From: Ascoidea tarda (nom. inval.)
Lineage: Eukaryota; Ascomycota; Saccharomycetes; Ascoideales; Ascoideaceae
Assembly (NCBI GenBank): GCA_030560485.1
Contig: JAKTTS010000109.1
Coordinates: 1 to 35,684, forward strand
DNA: 35,684 nt
Direction of reading: 5' to 3'
The notes under the pieces were generated by a model. The model was not told the DNA's origin and did not search any database. It saw only the letters and a list, made by a program, of their open reading frames with translations. Shown piece after piece: positions 17,723 to 26,769 of the stretch. Made by a program: the position numbers and the translations under genes. Numbering within the stretch: the first letter of the stretch is position 1; the number at the start of each line of letters is the position of its first letter.

Positions 17723-19720
17723 ATGCCCCGATACTTTCAACGCAAGAGTGAGACTCGAGAAAGAGGATATAGGAATAGATATGATCAGCCCAGTCAGTAC
17801 AAGCGAAGGAAACAGGATGATAGACAGGGCAGAAGAGGTGAACATAGACCGGAAAATAGATACAGGGTCAGATGCAAAGATGGCGATAGCGATGGCGACA
17901 AACAGCAGGACACTGAAAAGATAACATTGTTAGACTGGTTGATTGACGAGAATTTATTTGAGATTCGGCAGTTTTTTTTGAACTCGATATTGAAGATTAA
18001 AAATAAGAGATACAACTCGAATGATTATTTGAATTTTTTGGTGTCGTTGAGATTTCATGAGTTTTTGATATTTGATGATAATATGAGCGATATCCTTTTG
18101 ATCCTAAATTTTTTCACCCTAAAGAAAAATTTAAATCTCATCAATTGGTTCAAAAGGTTGTCCAAATTTGATTTAACCGATTTGGTCAACGATTTAAATA
18201 CGAAACTAAGCCTAATCAACAATGTGATAACAAATAACAGTACGAAGAACAGGGGCTTTATCAAGCCGGTAATTATTGATAAATTGATTGAAATTTTGAA
18301 ACTCTTTGAAATTTTCCTGTTTCAATTGGTCAATATCCATTTGTATTATAATAATAATTACTACTCAAACAATAATATCATTGCCACTAGCAATAATAAT
18401 AATACCAATAATACCAATAATAACAACAATAATACCAATAATAACAACAATAACAACAATAACAACAATAACAACAGTAATAACAGTAATAACAGTAATA
18501 ACAATTATAACAATAATAATAGTAATAATAGTAATAACAATGGAAACTATAAGGTTTACAAGGTCTATGAAAACACCGGTAAAAACGAGGACAACGAGGA
18601 GTTCAAGGGAATTATCAAGAATAAAAATCTACCACAGCTAATTGAATTGAACAAAGAAATCGATCAGACTTTGAGATCGACTGAAGATGAAAAGGAAAAA
18701 GAGGAAATGGAAGGAAATGAGTATGATTTATACAAATTCTGGAGAAACTTAAAGAAGTTGGTCAACTTCAAAATAAACGACTTCAAGTTGTTGAATTTCC
18801 AAAAAGAGTTGTTTCAAATCATCGATGTGCTAAGCGCTGAGAGCAAAAAGGAAGCAAACAACGCTCCAGACTCTGCTGCAAAAGACGAAATGGGCGCCGA
18901 GAAGGACCACAAGGCTCAGTACCAAGAGAAAGAGAAGGAAAAGGAGGCAAAAATGCAGGGAGAACACAAACACGCAAAGGACCTGAGGGAGAACAACATC
19001 GAGTACTACAAAAACAGCCACAAGAAACTCACTCTCGACCGCCGCAACATCTTGAAGGACTTGTCGCCTCCCAACCACGCTCACAACGCAGTCAAGCCCA
19101 AGTACCAGTCCCTCATCTACTTGGATTATGACTGGAACACATACAACAAGGCCCACTACAACTTGATGAACAACAACCCTCCTCCTAAGTACATCAACGG
19201 CTACTCTTTCAGAATCTTCTATCCCAACTTGAAGAAAAACCAAATACCCTCTTTCAAGTTGATTTCCATTCCAAATGACCCTCCAATGAACCAGCCAAAT
19301 GACAAAACTAGTGGCAAGCAGGTGGGGAGCAACAAGGAGGAAAACAACGACGAGTTTCTCAAGAAATACTCTAGGGTTGGTGATCAAACCTGTATCATTA
19401 AATTCTATGTCATCACATTGGATTCTCCTTATGATTCGCTCCCCAATGCCAAATCAAATCCCCAGTTGAGTATTACTCTGAATTCAAACAATCATTATCA
19501 GAAAAAAAACGAATATCAAAGAGTGAAATTCTTCCAGCCCAAAAAATTTAAAATTGATTATCAGTTGTTAAACTATGACAAATTCACCAATTACGATGAA
19601 ATATCGTTTAAAATTGTCAAAAGAGAATGGGACAAGTCTAGTCATTTTTTTACAAGTAGATTTGAAAATAACATATTGGAGTTGTCATTTAAATTTAAAA
19701 AAATCTATTATAAGAAATGA
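17723..19720 (+). CDS. CACTIN: Cactin homologue (spliceosome-associated protein)
   Basis: The C-terminal 195 residues carry the cactin C-terminal domain. LDYDWNTYNKAHYNL and NPPPKYINGYSFRIFYPNL match the WNKYNQTHYDFDNPPPKIVQ.. pattern of animal cactin, and the end FKIVKREWDKSSHFF followed by FKFKKIYYKK matches its terminus. Cactin (Cay1 in S. pombe) is a nuclear spliceosome-associated factor needed for splicing fidelity and telomere-related gene expression. The N-terminus is Arg-rich (MPRYFQRKSETRERGYRNRY) as in other cactins; the middle holds a weaker cactin-mid-like region, an Asn tract (about 208-273) and a charged segment. From this ATG the protein has 665 residues. An upstream in-frame ATG at 17609 adds 38 residues with no family likeness, and a TATA-like box sits between the two ATGs. 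Convergent with AVT1. To my knowledge S. cerevisiae has no cactin. Confidence 0.88.
   Translation: MPRYFQRKSETRERGYRNRYDQPSQYKRRKQDDRQGRRGEHRPENRYRVRCKDGDSDGDKQQDTEKITLLDWLIDENLFEIRQFFLNSILKIKNKRYNSNDYLNFLVSLRFHEFLIFDDNMSDILLILNFFTLKKNLNLINWFKRLSKFDLTDLVNDLNTKLSLINNVITNNSTKNRGFIKPVIIDKLIEILKLFEIFLFQLVNIHLYYNNNYYSNNNIIATSNNNNTNNTNNNNNNTNNNNNNNNNNNNNSNNSNNSNNNYNNNNSNNSNNNGNYKVYKVYENTGKNEDNEEFKGIIKNKNLPQLIELNKEIDQTLRSTEDEKEKEEMEGNEYDLYKFWRNLKKLVNFKINDFKLLNFQKELFQIIDVLSAESKKEANNAPDSAAKDEMGAEKDHKAQYQEKEKEKEAKMQGEHKHAKDLRENNIEYYKNSHKKLTLDRRNILKDLSPPNHAHNAVKPKYQSLIYLDYDWNTYNKAHYNLMNNNPPPKYINGYSFRIFYPNLKKNQIPSFKLISIPNDPPMNQPNDKTSGKQVGSNKEENNDEFLKKYSRVGDQTCIIKFYVITLDSPYDSLPNAKSNPQLSITLNSNNHYQKKNEYQRVKFFQPKKFKIDYQLLNYDKFTNYDEISFKIVKREWDKSSHFFTSRFENNILELSFKFKKIYYKK
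18385..18540 (+). repeat. AAT/AAC trinucleotide repeat tract in cactin gene
   Basis: About 150 bp of mixed AAT, AAC, AGT and ACC codons encode a nearly pure Asn tract with Ser and Thr interruptions. It is in frame and outside the cactin C-terminal domain. Confidence 0.85.
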
Positions 19721-19925
19721 GATGTTCAGAAAAACAAAAACAAAAACAATGAGAGATTAGAGACAAGATGTAAGAAATAAAAAAAAAATTAAATGGAGGG
19801 TAGATATTTAGTTGAAAATGTAATTGATTGTAAATGAATGTAGCCAAATATGATTTAAAATGATTGCAATAATAATCATTATGATGATGATTAAAAAGCC
19901 AATATCATGAAATATACAAACTTAT

Positions 19926-22205
19926 TTAATTGACAGTGAGTGCGGCAACAGTGCCGATTATAGATAAAATTGAGCTGATGAAAATAGTTATATAGCAAAC
20001 AACTCTTTCCTTTGGAGTTATTGAATCTTTGCAAATGGTCAAATAAAACAAACAAGGCAATATAAGACAAATCAAAAAACACAATGCTGATCCCATTAAT
20101 GCTAAGATTTTGTCAAACTGTGGGTAAATGATTGCAATGATAACAAATAGAAAATTGACAAACACTCTATTAAATGTCTTCATTATTTTTTTATAAAGAC
20201 TTTTGGAGTCATTGTGGGTGGACGAGCTTGTGTTTGTATCGTCAATATTGTTGTCTTTACTTTTAATAGAGTCGTTGTCGTTCAAGAGTTGTTGTTCATT
20301 GTTTTCAATAAGAATATTGGGATGAGCATTAGAGTTGTCATTAGAGTTGTCATTAGAATTGGCATTATTATTATTAGTGCTGGTGATGAGATTATTGGAA
20401 ATTTCATTATCATGGATATTTTCATTTTCTGGATAGACAAAATCAGCATCATTTTCATCGATTATTTCCTCCTCGTTCAAGTTCATGAAATAGTCCAAAA
20501 TTGAAATGATTGGTCTTGCATTTAGAGGAGTCTTTGCGATGGGAACCATTGCGATTAGAGATAGAATAGTCAAGTGAATGAATTTAGGGTAGCCCTTTGT
20601 AATGAGAATACTTTTAGTGATTTCTTCTTTGACCTGATTACCGAACATCAAGACGCCAATAATGGACATGGAAAAGTCAGTGAGAAAAGTGATGACATAG
20701 GTGACACTGAGGCAGTTTTTAAAATTCGAAGGAAATCTCATGTCGTTTTTCAAGTTGGGAAAGACAGCATGGCCAGACCAAGGAGCCATTAGAATACCCA
20801 AGGCTAGTAACAACTGAGGAAGAGATTGAGGATAAAGATTGATGGGCATGATTGAGATTAAAGAGCCAGGGGAAGTGGGCTTTATCAAGCCGGCGATAAA
20901 GATGAAGATTACAATGAGAATGGTGGAAGATATTCCTAGCAAGGAGATGATGGACAAAACAGACAAAGGCAAAAACGTTGGGGGAGTCAAAATGCAAAAG
21001 GCTAATATCTTCAATTGAAGTTTGGAGAAGTTTGGGAATAAAGCATTTAAAGAGTCAGCAAATAAAGCGATGAGAGCCACCCCTGCGGAGATCAAATCGA
21101 GAGAGAATAGGACAGAAATCAAAGCTCTTCCATTTTTACCAAAAGTAGCATAACCTAGATCAGCATAAGTCATTAGAGTTGGGTCAGTGTCCATGCAAGC
21201 GCTTAATAGTTTAGCGGTTTGAAACGTCGAGAAAGCTGAGATGAATAGTAAGGGCAAGCCGATGATCAAACCAGCTTTTTGTAAACCCAAGGGTAAGGCC
21301 AACAAACCGATGCCAATCAAGACGTTTATAGAGTTGAAGACGGTTTGGGGAGAAGTGGATTGCCCTTGGATGATGGGGACAACTTTGCCAGTGTTTGTGT
21401 GGACCGGATTGATTAATAGTGAGTTTTGGTCGTTTATTGTGGAGATTGTGTTTGGGATAGAGAATCTTGAGTAAACCGAGTTTGTTCTGAAGTTTCTGCC
21501 CATCATGGAGGACATGGGATTGTGGTTGCTAAAAGTGTTTGAGTTGTTGTTGTCGATGGTGATGACAATAGACTGGTCGTCGATGGCTTCGTCATTTGAG
21601 GAGACGTTATCGTACTGGCCGAAAGAGAACATGGGATTTCTCTTTGATTGTCTGAGATTGTTGATAAAGTGAAGGTCATTGTTGGCCTGGTTATTTAGTT
21701 GGGAAGTGAGTTGGGACTGGTTTGGAGTAGAGTAGAGAACACTTGATAATCTCTGGCCTCTGACACTTGGAGCAAGAGTCTTCGGGTCGAAGACCTCGTC
21801 TTCGCCATTAACAAAGTAAGATCTTGTAGTTGATATATTGCCTTCGATGAATTTGAAAGACTGTGCTCTTGTATAAGAAGAAGCAAATCTGCCGATTGAG
21901 CCGACTATATAGTTTGATGGAGAGTTTGTGGAGAGGTTGTTATAGTTGTCGTTATTCAAATTTGAAGAATTATTAGTGAAGACCGAGTTTTTACGTAACA
22001 ACGAATCGTTTTCGCTATAGAAGTTCATTGGATTTGGATTGAAATTTTGGAAAGAGATTAGATTTAGATTTGAATTTGAGTGAGAATTCGAATTTGAATT
22101 TAAATTCGAGTTTGAATTCGATAATGAGCCATAGTTGTGATTATTGGGATTATTGTGAATGTTGTGAATGTTATGGTTATTTGGATTAAGATTGTCAGTA
22201 CTCAT
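19926..22205 (-). CDS. AVT1: Vacuolar amino acid transporter, Avt1 type
   Basis: Avt1 imports neutral amino acids and histidine into the vacuole by proton exchange and belongs to the amino acid/auxin permease family. The product has 759 residues. The first 285 or so are hydrophilic, Asn/Ser-rich cytosolic sequence with a VRGQRLSSVLYSTP stretch. The transporter core starts near T288 with the signature TVFNSINVLIGIGLLALPLG, followed by QKAGLIIGLPLLFISAF, MAPWSGHAVFPNLKNDM and further helices to the C-terminus. A loop after residue 590 carries an Asn/Asp-rich insertion before the last helices. The N-terminal tail begins with an Asn/His and Asn/Ser-rich stretch from simple repeats. TATATAAA on the minus strand at 22394-22387, 182 bp before the ATG, may be its TATA box. 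No CTG codon was found in frame. Confidence 0.94.
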   Translation of the reverse strand: MSTDNLNPNNHNIHNIHNNPNNHNYGSLSNSNSNLNSNSNSHSNSNLNLISFQNFNPNPMNFYSENDSLLRKNSVFTNNSSNLNNDNYNNLSTNSPSNYIVGSIGRFASSYTRAQSFKFIEGNISTTRSYFVNGEDEVFDPKTLAPSVRGQRLSSVLYSTPNQSQLTSQLNNQANNDLHFINNLRQSKRNPMFSFGQYDNVSSNDEAIDDQSIVITIDNNNSNTFSNHNPMSSMMGRNFRTNSVYSRFSIPNTISTINDQNSLLINPVHTNTGKVVPIIQGQSTSPQTVFNSINVLIGIGLLALPLGLQKAGLIIGLPLLFISAFSTFQTAKLLSACMDTDPTLMTYADLGYATFGKNGRALISVLFSLDLISAGVALIALFADSLNALFPNFSKLQLKILAFCILTPPTFLPLSVLSIISLLGISSTILIVIFIFIAGLIKPTSPGSLISIMPINLYPQSLPQLLLALGILMAPWSGHAVFPNLKNDMRFPSNFKNCLSVTYVITFLTDFSMSIIGVLMFGNQVKEEITKSILITKGYPKFIHLTILSLIAMVPIAKTPLNARPIISILDYFMNLNEEEIIDENDADFVYPENENIHDNEISNNLITSTNNNNANSNDNSNDNSNAHPNILIENNEQQLLNDNDSIKSKDNNIDDTNTSSSTHNDSKSLYKKIMKTFNRVFVNFLFVIIAIIYPQFDKILALMGSALCFLICLILPCLFYLTICKDSITPKERVVCYITIFISSILSIIGTVAALTVN

Positions 22206-23341
22206 TTTTTAATGAATTTTCGATGAAAATTATAAACAGTGCAGTGAAAGAGAACAAGGAACCAAAATTTCAAAGGAATTATTATTACTATTATTATTAT
22301 TAGTGGTGGTAGTTGGTGGTGGGAGTAGTGGGCAGGGAAAATAGAAACAAATAAAAAAAAAGGTAGTGGATGAAGACTTTAATATATTTATATAGTAGTG
22401 GTAACTGTGTGAGGATTAAAAATTCTATGAAAAACCGTAATTAGTGGTAATGTAATCATGATTTTTCATTAGTTAGAAAAAGAGAGATAACAAACATTAT
22501 AAAAAAAAATGTTATTAGATAAATAAAATTAACAAAATTACCAGCAGCAGCATAAAAGTGGTGAAATTTAAAAAGATCCCATAGTATTTTGCATGCTCTT
22601 TCTCGCACCTTGAGTGTCAAATATGCCAGTGGAAAAAGCAAAAAAGCAAAAAAAAAACCAATAAAAAATAATAAAACAAAAAGTTAGAGAAGAACATCTG
22701 AAAATTTTTTCTTCCTTCGGATTCTACATTCACTTGATATGACTTTATTATTTACAAGACTCAAAAATAGAAAATCAGTGAGAATATCACGATTTCATTG
22801 GAGTGACAGATGTTTATCTATGGGTATTTAGTATTGAATGTGTTCATGATCTTTTCTCTTGTTCTACAGAAACAAAAAAGGTTTGGTCTTGAAAAATTTT
22901 CTGTCACCCTCCGATCAGCGTCTCAAAGCTGGGATCAGCGCTCTCACGTACACGGAAAGTGTCTCCAACGCGCTAGTGCAGGAGAAACGCAGCATAAAGC
23001 ATATATCACATGACTAAACTGCATCTGCACACACTGTTATGCAGATAGGCCAGCCTGCTCCGCTGCTCTGGAGTCCGCTCCACGCGATTCCGGCGCTCGC
23101 GTTCCTGCTGCACTCCCGCACGCGGGTAACCAATTTGGACGCGCGGGAGCGGCTGGACGCGTGCAGCCAATCAGCGGCTGCTTTTCCGAGAGATGGGCGA
23201 AGGGACGGCTGTTGAAGACCAACGGAGCATTGTGCTCGATGAGATGACGAAAACGGCAAGAGCTGAGCTGCATTGGAGTGTTGTTGGTATAAAACCCCAG
23301 ATTTCTCTGATTTCTCTGAGCTGGGGCTTGCTTTCTCAAGA
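22206..23341. promoter_or_regulatory. Divergent promoter region AVT1 / trimethyllysine dioxygenase
   Basis: The AVT1 half is AT-rich and holds a TATA-like TATATAAA (minus, 22394-22387). The other half, 22900-23250, is GC-rich: 42 of 60 bases in 23041-23100 by hand count. That half holds CCAAT at 23130-23134 and 23167-23171 (the second as CCAATCAG), CGCGC at 23140-23144, and CGGGTAA at 23123-23129, which is a perfect Reb1-type core on the minus strand. TATAAAA at 23288-23294 lies 48 bp before the ATG at 23342. Several open frames over the GC-rich part are unsupported. Confidence 0.65.
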
Positions 23342-24685
23342 ATGGCTTGCTCAAGAATGTCGTTCACTGGCTCTGCACAAATTGATTCTTTCGACCTAAG
23401 TGAGAAATACATTACTATTCACTGGAAAGTCGACAGCAGCTCTGAATCCCAAGACAGCTATTTAAATATTTGGCTTAGAGACAACTGCCATTGCGAACTA
23501 TGCTACCATTCATTGACCAAGCAACGATTGCTCGACACCTTTGCGATTCCGATAGACGTTAGGCCCAAGCATGTTTCGATTCTCGACAATGTTGACGTTG
23601 AGATCATCTGGGACGATGACCATGTCTCTCTTTACTCCTTAAGATTTTTGATGTCCAATTCTTTTTCTCTCGCTGATGCAAATACCTCCCTTAAAATCTC
23701 AAATGAAGATCGAGTTCTTGAAAAACGAATCTATTGGAATAAAAGCAAAATTATAAGTGAGTTTCCTGAAGTTGATTATAACGACATCTTCAGTTTCTCT
23801 GAATCAAAATCACACCCTGCAATTGATGACTGGATCATGAAAACGTTCATTTACGGGTTTTGCTTTGTCAACAACGTTCCAGTCAATCCTATTGATACTG
23901 AAAAGTTAATTCTTAAATTTTCGTTCATCAGAGAAACCCACTATGGCAAATTTTGGGACTTTACTGCTAATTTGAAAATCAACGATACTGCCTACACAAA
24001 TCTAGAGATCCCATTGCACACTGACGGAACCTACTTTTCTGAGTCCCCTGGCTTGCAGGTCTTCCATCTTCTAAAACACATCAATGGTTCTGGGGGCGAA
24101 ACTAATCTAGTGGATGGGTTTCATTGCGCTGATTTATTGAAAAAGAGTCATCCAGTTTACTTTAAGTTTCTCTCGGTTTTTAAAATCCCCTTTCATTCTG
24201 TCGGCGACGAGAACAGCTTCATTCAACCTGATAACTTCAAATCTATATTTGAAGTTAACTCTGTCAACAATTCACTCAAAACCCTTAGATCTACTACCCC
24301 AGATACTAAGCACCGAAATGAAGTCATCCAGGTTCGCTGGAATAACTCTGACAGATCGCTTTTAAACTTAAACTTGAACTACTCTGAAGATTATCTAAAT
24401 CACATCAAGTCACAGTTCGGCTTGTCTTCAAATTTGGAGATCATAGATCTCTTCTATAGAGCAATTTACAAATGGAACGAAATCATCCAAGACGACTCAA
24501 ATAACATTCGCCTTCAACTCCAGCCAACCAAAGTCCTCTTCTTTGACAACTGGCGAGTCTTCCACTCCAGAACCAAGTTCGATGGCGAAAGAAGGTTGTG
24601 TGGTGCCTATCTCAACAGAGACGACTTTTTTTCAAAGGTAAAGTTGATTTCCACCAGCAGAGAACAGTTGTTGAGAGAATTGTAA
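23342..24685 (+). CDS. Trimethyllysine dioxygenase (carnitine biosynthesis)
   Basis: The product belongs to the gamma-butyrobetaine/trimethyllysine hydroxylase family, Fe(II)- and 2-oxoglutarate-dependent enzymes. The N-terminal zinc-type motif is LRDNCHCELCYH. The catalytic iron ligands are H226 and D228 in LHTDGTYF and H408 in NWRVFHSR, counted from this ATG. SPGLQVFHLLKH, NLVDGFH and RLCGAYLNRDD resemble trimethyllysine dioxygenase more than butyrobetaine hydroxylase. The enzyme makes hydroxytrimethyllysine, the first step to carnitine, in mitochondria of many organisms. From 23342 the protein has 447 residues; Met at 23357 is also possible. The frame extends up to an ATG at 23273, but a TATAAAA box at 23288-23294 falls inside that extension, so the longer form is unlikely. 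S. cerevisiae lacks carnitine synthesis, while Candida albicans has it. Confidence 0.87.
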   Translation: MACSRMSFTGSAQIDSFDLSEKYITIHWKVDSSSESQDSYLNIWLRDNCHCELCYHSLTKQRLLDTFAIPIDVRPKHVSILDNVDVEIIWDDDHVSLYSLRFLMSNSFSLADANTSLKISNEDRVLEKRIYWNKSKIISEFPEVDYNDIFSFSESKSHPAIDDWIMKTFIYGFCFVNNVPVNPIDTEKLILKFSFIRETHYGKFWDFTANLKINDTAYTNLEIPLHTDGTYFSESPGLQVFHLLKHINGSGGETNLVDGFHCADLLKKSHPVYFKFLSVFKIPFHSVGDENSFIQPDNFKSIFEVNSVNNSLKTLRSTTPDTKHRNEVIQVRWNNSDRSLLNLNLNYSEDYLNHIKSQFGLSSNLEIIDLFYRAIYKWNEIIQDDSNNIRLQLQPTKVLFFDNWRVFHSRTKFDGERRLCGAYLNRDDFFSKVKLISTSREQLLREL

Positions 24686-25062
24686 ACTCCACTGTGCAAT
24701 TACATACTTTTCCATCTGTAAAGATACACATTTAGCTTCGCACTCACCGTAAGCCTGTTGTCATTCGTACTCAATCCCCTTCTGCATCCCCAGCCCATTT
24801 CTCCCGCTCCAAACAGGGCCACTTCCTTTGCGTTGCTGCTTACTCTCTGCGGCTCTTTGCTACCCGGCCCATCCATGTCTGTTTCGAACAGGGAGACCTA
24901 TGTGTGAAACTTAAACGGCGGAATAATCAACAGAAAAATGCTTTTAATCCTTAAAACTCACACTAATTCTAAATCAATCAATCCACCTATAAATTTATTT
25001 CAGCTCATACCTCAACCTCAATCTCATTATTAGCTAATTCTTGCACCCACTTTCCCTCCAAA
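24686..25062. promoter_or_regulatory. Intergenic region, SGF73 promoter
   Basis: This 377-bp gap lies between two plus-strand genes. The segment 24760-24900 is richer in G+C than the surroundings and contains CTACCCG, one base off a Reb1 core. The 100 bp just before SGF73 are pyrimidine- and A-rich. I see no RNA gene in it. Confidence 0.45.
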
Positions 25063-26469
25063 ATGAATCCTGCAACTGGCAAAAAACCACCTAATTACAA
25101 CTCCAGAAACTTAGTCAATACTAACAACATCAACAGCAGTATCGCCAACAATAATGTCACCAACAATCCCGGCAACACTAATGCCAGCCCTATTTCCATC
25201 TCCAATACCAATCCTAATACTCAGATTTCCAACCCTACCGACAACTCTAGTATATCAAGCCTATTAGGTGAAATACCAAACTCAACCAAAATCATCAGCA
25301 ACATTATCAAGCCAATAAACATCAACTTGAATCCCAAACAAGTTTATGTTTGGCGAGATTTTGGAGACTACTTGAATAGATGCAATCACATCCAACTCAC
25401 TGATCTTCAAGAGTACACCAGCAATAACAACAGCAACAATAGCAATTCTGAAAACCATAATGTCAATAAAAACATTGACACATACTGGAACATTTTCAAA
25501 GACCCAAATTTAATCACAAATAATCCACTCTCAAAACCCTTCAAATATAGAATATGCAATATTTGTCAAAGGCCAATATTGGAATCAGTATTGATAGATC
25601 ACTTGAACAATTGCATCAAAAATAAACCAGAAATACAAAAAAATAAATTTAATAACGATAGCCTATCCAATGTCAATTACGCTACAAACAATGTCAACTC
25701 TACTAATGGTTCGAATTTAAATAAAAATTTGGCCTCTAATTCGATTAGCATATCTTCAAATCAGATCAAAATCAAGAAAACTCCAGGAAGAAAGCGCAAA
25801 AACAGCTCCAACTCAAAGGATAATACCCCAGCATCTATGACAAATTCTCCCAATATCAATACCCAAAATTTAACTGATTCGAACTCAGAAAAACCAACTA
25901 CTCAAAGAAAAACAAAAAAAATCAAACTCCCCAAAGAAAAAAAAGTCAAGGCTCCCAAAGAGAAAAAAGTCAAAGCTCCCAAAGAGAAAGCAAAACAAAA
26001 GGAGAAAAAACAAAAACCCTTGCCTAAAATTAAGATCAAACTACCTGTTGATGTCGAGATTCAATGTGGTGTTCTCTCAAGCAATGGTGTTTTATGTGGA
26101 AGATCATTGACATGTAAAATGCATTCAATGGGTCTTAAAAGAGCTGTGCCTGGAAGGTCAGCATCCTATGATATTTTGTTGGCAGCATACCAAAGAAAGA
26201 ACCAAGTCAAAATGGCAGCAGATTTAGCAAACGCACAGGCAAAGAAGGATAACCTTGTTCATGGGGGAGACCAACCTTTGGACAGCGATGAAGAGTGCGA
26301 GTTGGTTCTCAAAGGCGTCAAAAACAGCATCCCCATGCCCCTAGAGGTTTCCACCATCATGCCCATCAGATCAAGAACCAATTACTTGCGAATGTGCCAC
26401 TTTTTCAATGGCAATCTCATTGCCTCTGCCCCCTCAGGTCAGAACAACCTCAAGGACAATGATCAATAA
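25063..26469 (+). CDS. SGF73: SAGA deubiquitinase-module subunit Sgf73 (ataxin-7 family)
   Basis: Sgf73 ties the H2B deubiquitinase module (Ubp8, Sgf11, Sus1) to the SAGA coactivator. The 468-residue product shows a first zinc motif with C165, C168, H180 and C184 (CNICQRPILESVLIDHLNNC). A long linker follows with a Lys/Pro-rich stretch of KAPKEKK repeats (about 285-330). The SCA7 domain is at about 330-378: IQCGV at 334-337, LCGRSLTCKMHSMGLKRAVPGRS and YDILLAAYQ, as in ataxin-7. The N-terminus is Asn/Thr-rich and ends with the conserved-looking VYVWRDFGDYL before the first zinc motif. The C-terminal part PMPLEVSTIMPIRSR is consistent with the yeast family. The start is the first ATG in a CAAAATGAAT context. 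It lies downstream of the dioxygenase gene on the same strand. Confidence 0.93.
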   Translation: MNPATGKKPPNYNSRNLVNTNNINSSIANNNVTNNPGNTNASPISISNTNPNTQISNPTDNSSISSLLGEIPNSTKIISNIIKPININLNPKQVYVWRDFGDYLNRCNHIQLTDLQEYTSNNNSNNSNSENHNVNKNIDTYWNIFKDPNLITNNPLSKPFKYRICNICQRPILESVLIDHLNNCIKNKPEIQKNKFNNDSLSNVNYATNNVNSTNGSNLNKNLASNSISISSNQIKIKKTPGRKRKNSSNSKDNTPASMTNSPNINTQNLTDSNSEKPTTQRKTKKIKLPKEKKVKAPKEKKVKAPKEKAKQKEKKQKPLPKIKIKLPVDVEIQCGVLSSNGVLCGRSLTCKMHSMGLKRAVPGRSASYDILLAAYQRKNQVKMAADLANAQAKKDNLVHGGDQPLDSDEECELVLKGVKNSIPMPLEVSTIMPIRSRTNYLRMCHFFNGNLIASAPSGQNNLKDNDQ

Positions 26470-26769
26470 ACCCACCCATCTATAATATAATCAACTCTTT
26501 AATAAATACCCACAACATACCCCTGTAGTCATCTCTTCCTCCTCAATCACCTCTTCAACATTACTCTCACGCGTCACAACAAACACGAAACTTCTTTCTT
26601 TTCGTGTCCACCTCTGATTGCCCTTTTTGTAAACACAACACTTTTGGGAACAAACCATCGAACGAAACTTGGAGCTGGATGATGATCTCAAGCACATCTG
26701 TGTTGCTTATCTCTTATCTCCTCCAGCTTTTGTTTCTGCCTCTGCTTCTGCTATTGTTTTCACACCAGA
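26470..26769. promoter_or_regulatory. Intergenic region, ECO1 promoter
   Basis: Exactly 300 bp of pyrimidine-rich sequence lie between SGF73 and the ECO1-like gene, with no evident gene or clear TATA box. The last 70 bp are C- and T-rich, as is common just before yeast transcription starts. Confidence 0.4.

Noticed and set aside
22810-23412. Several open frames in the GC-rich part between AVT1 and the dioxygenase
   Set aside because: They overlap on both strands, arise where GC-rich sequence lacks stop codons, and show no domain.
24889-24900. GTTTCGAAC as a tRNA B box
   Set aside because: No A box, acceptor stem or cloverleaf could be folded around it on either strand.
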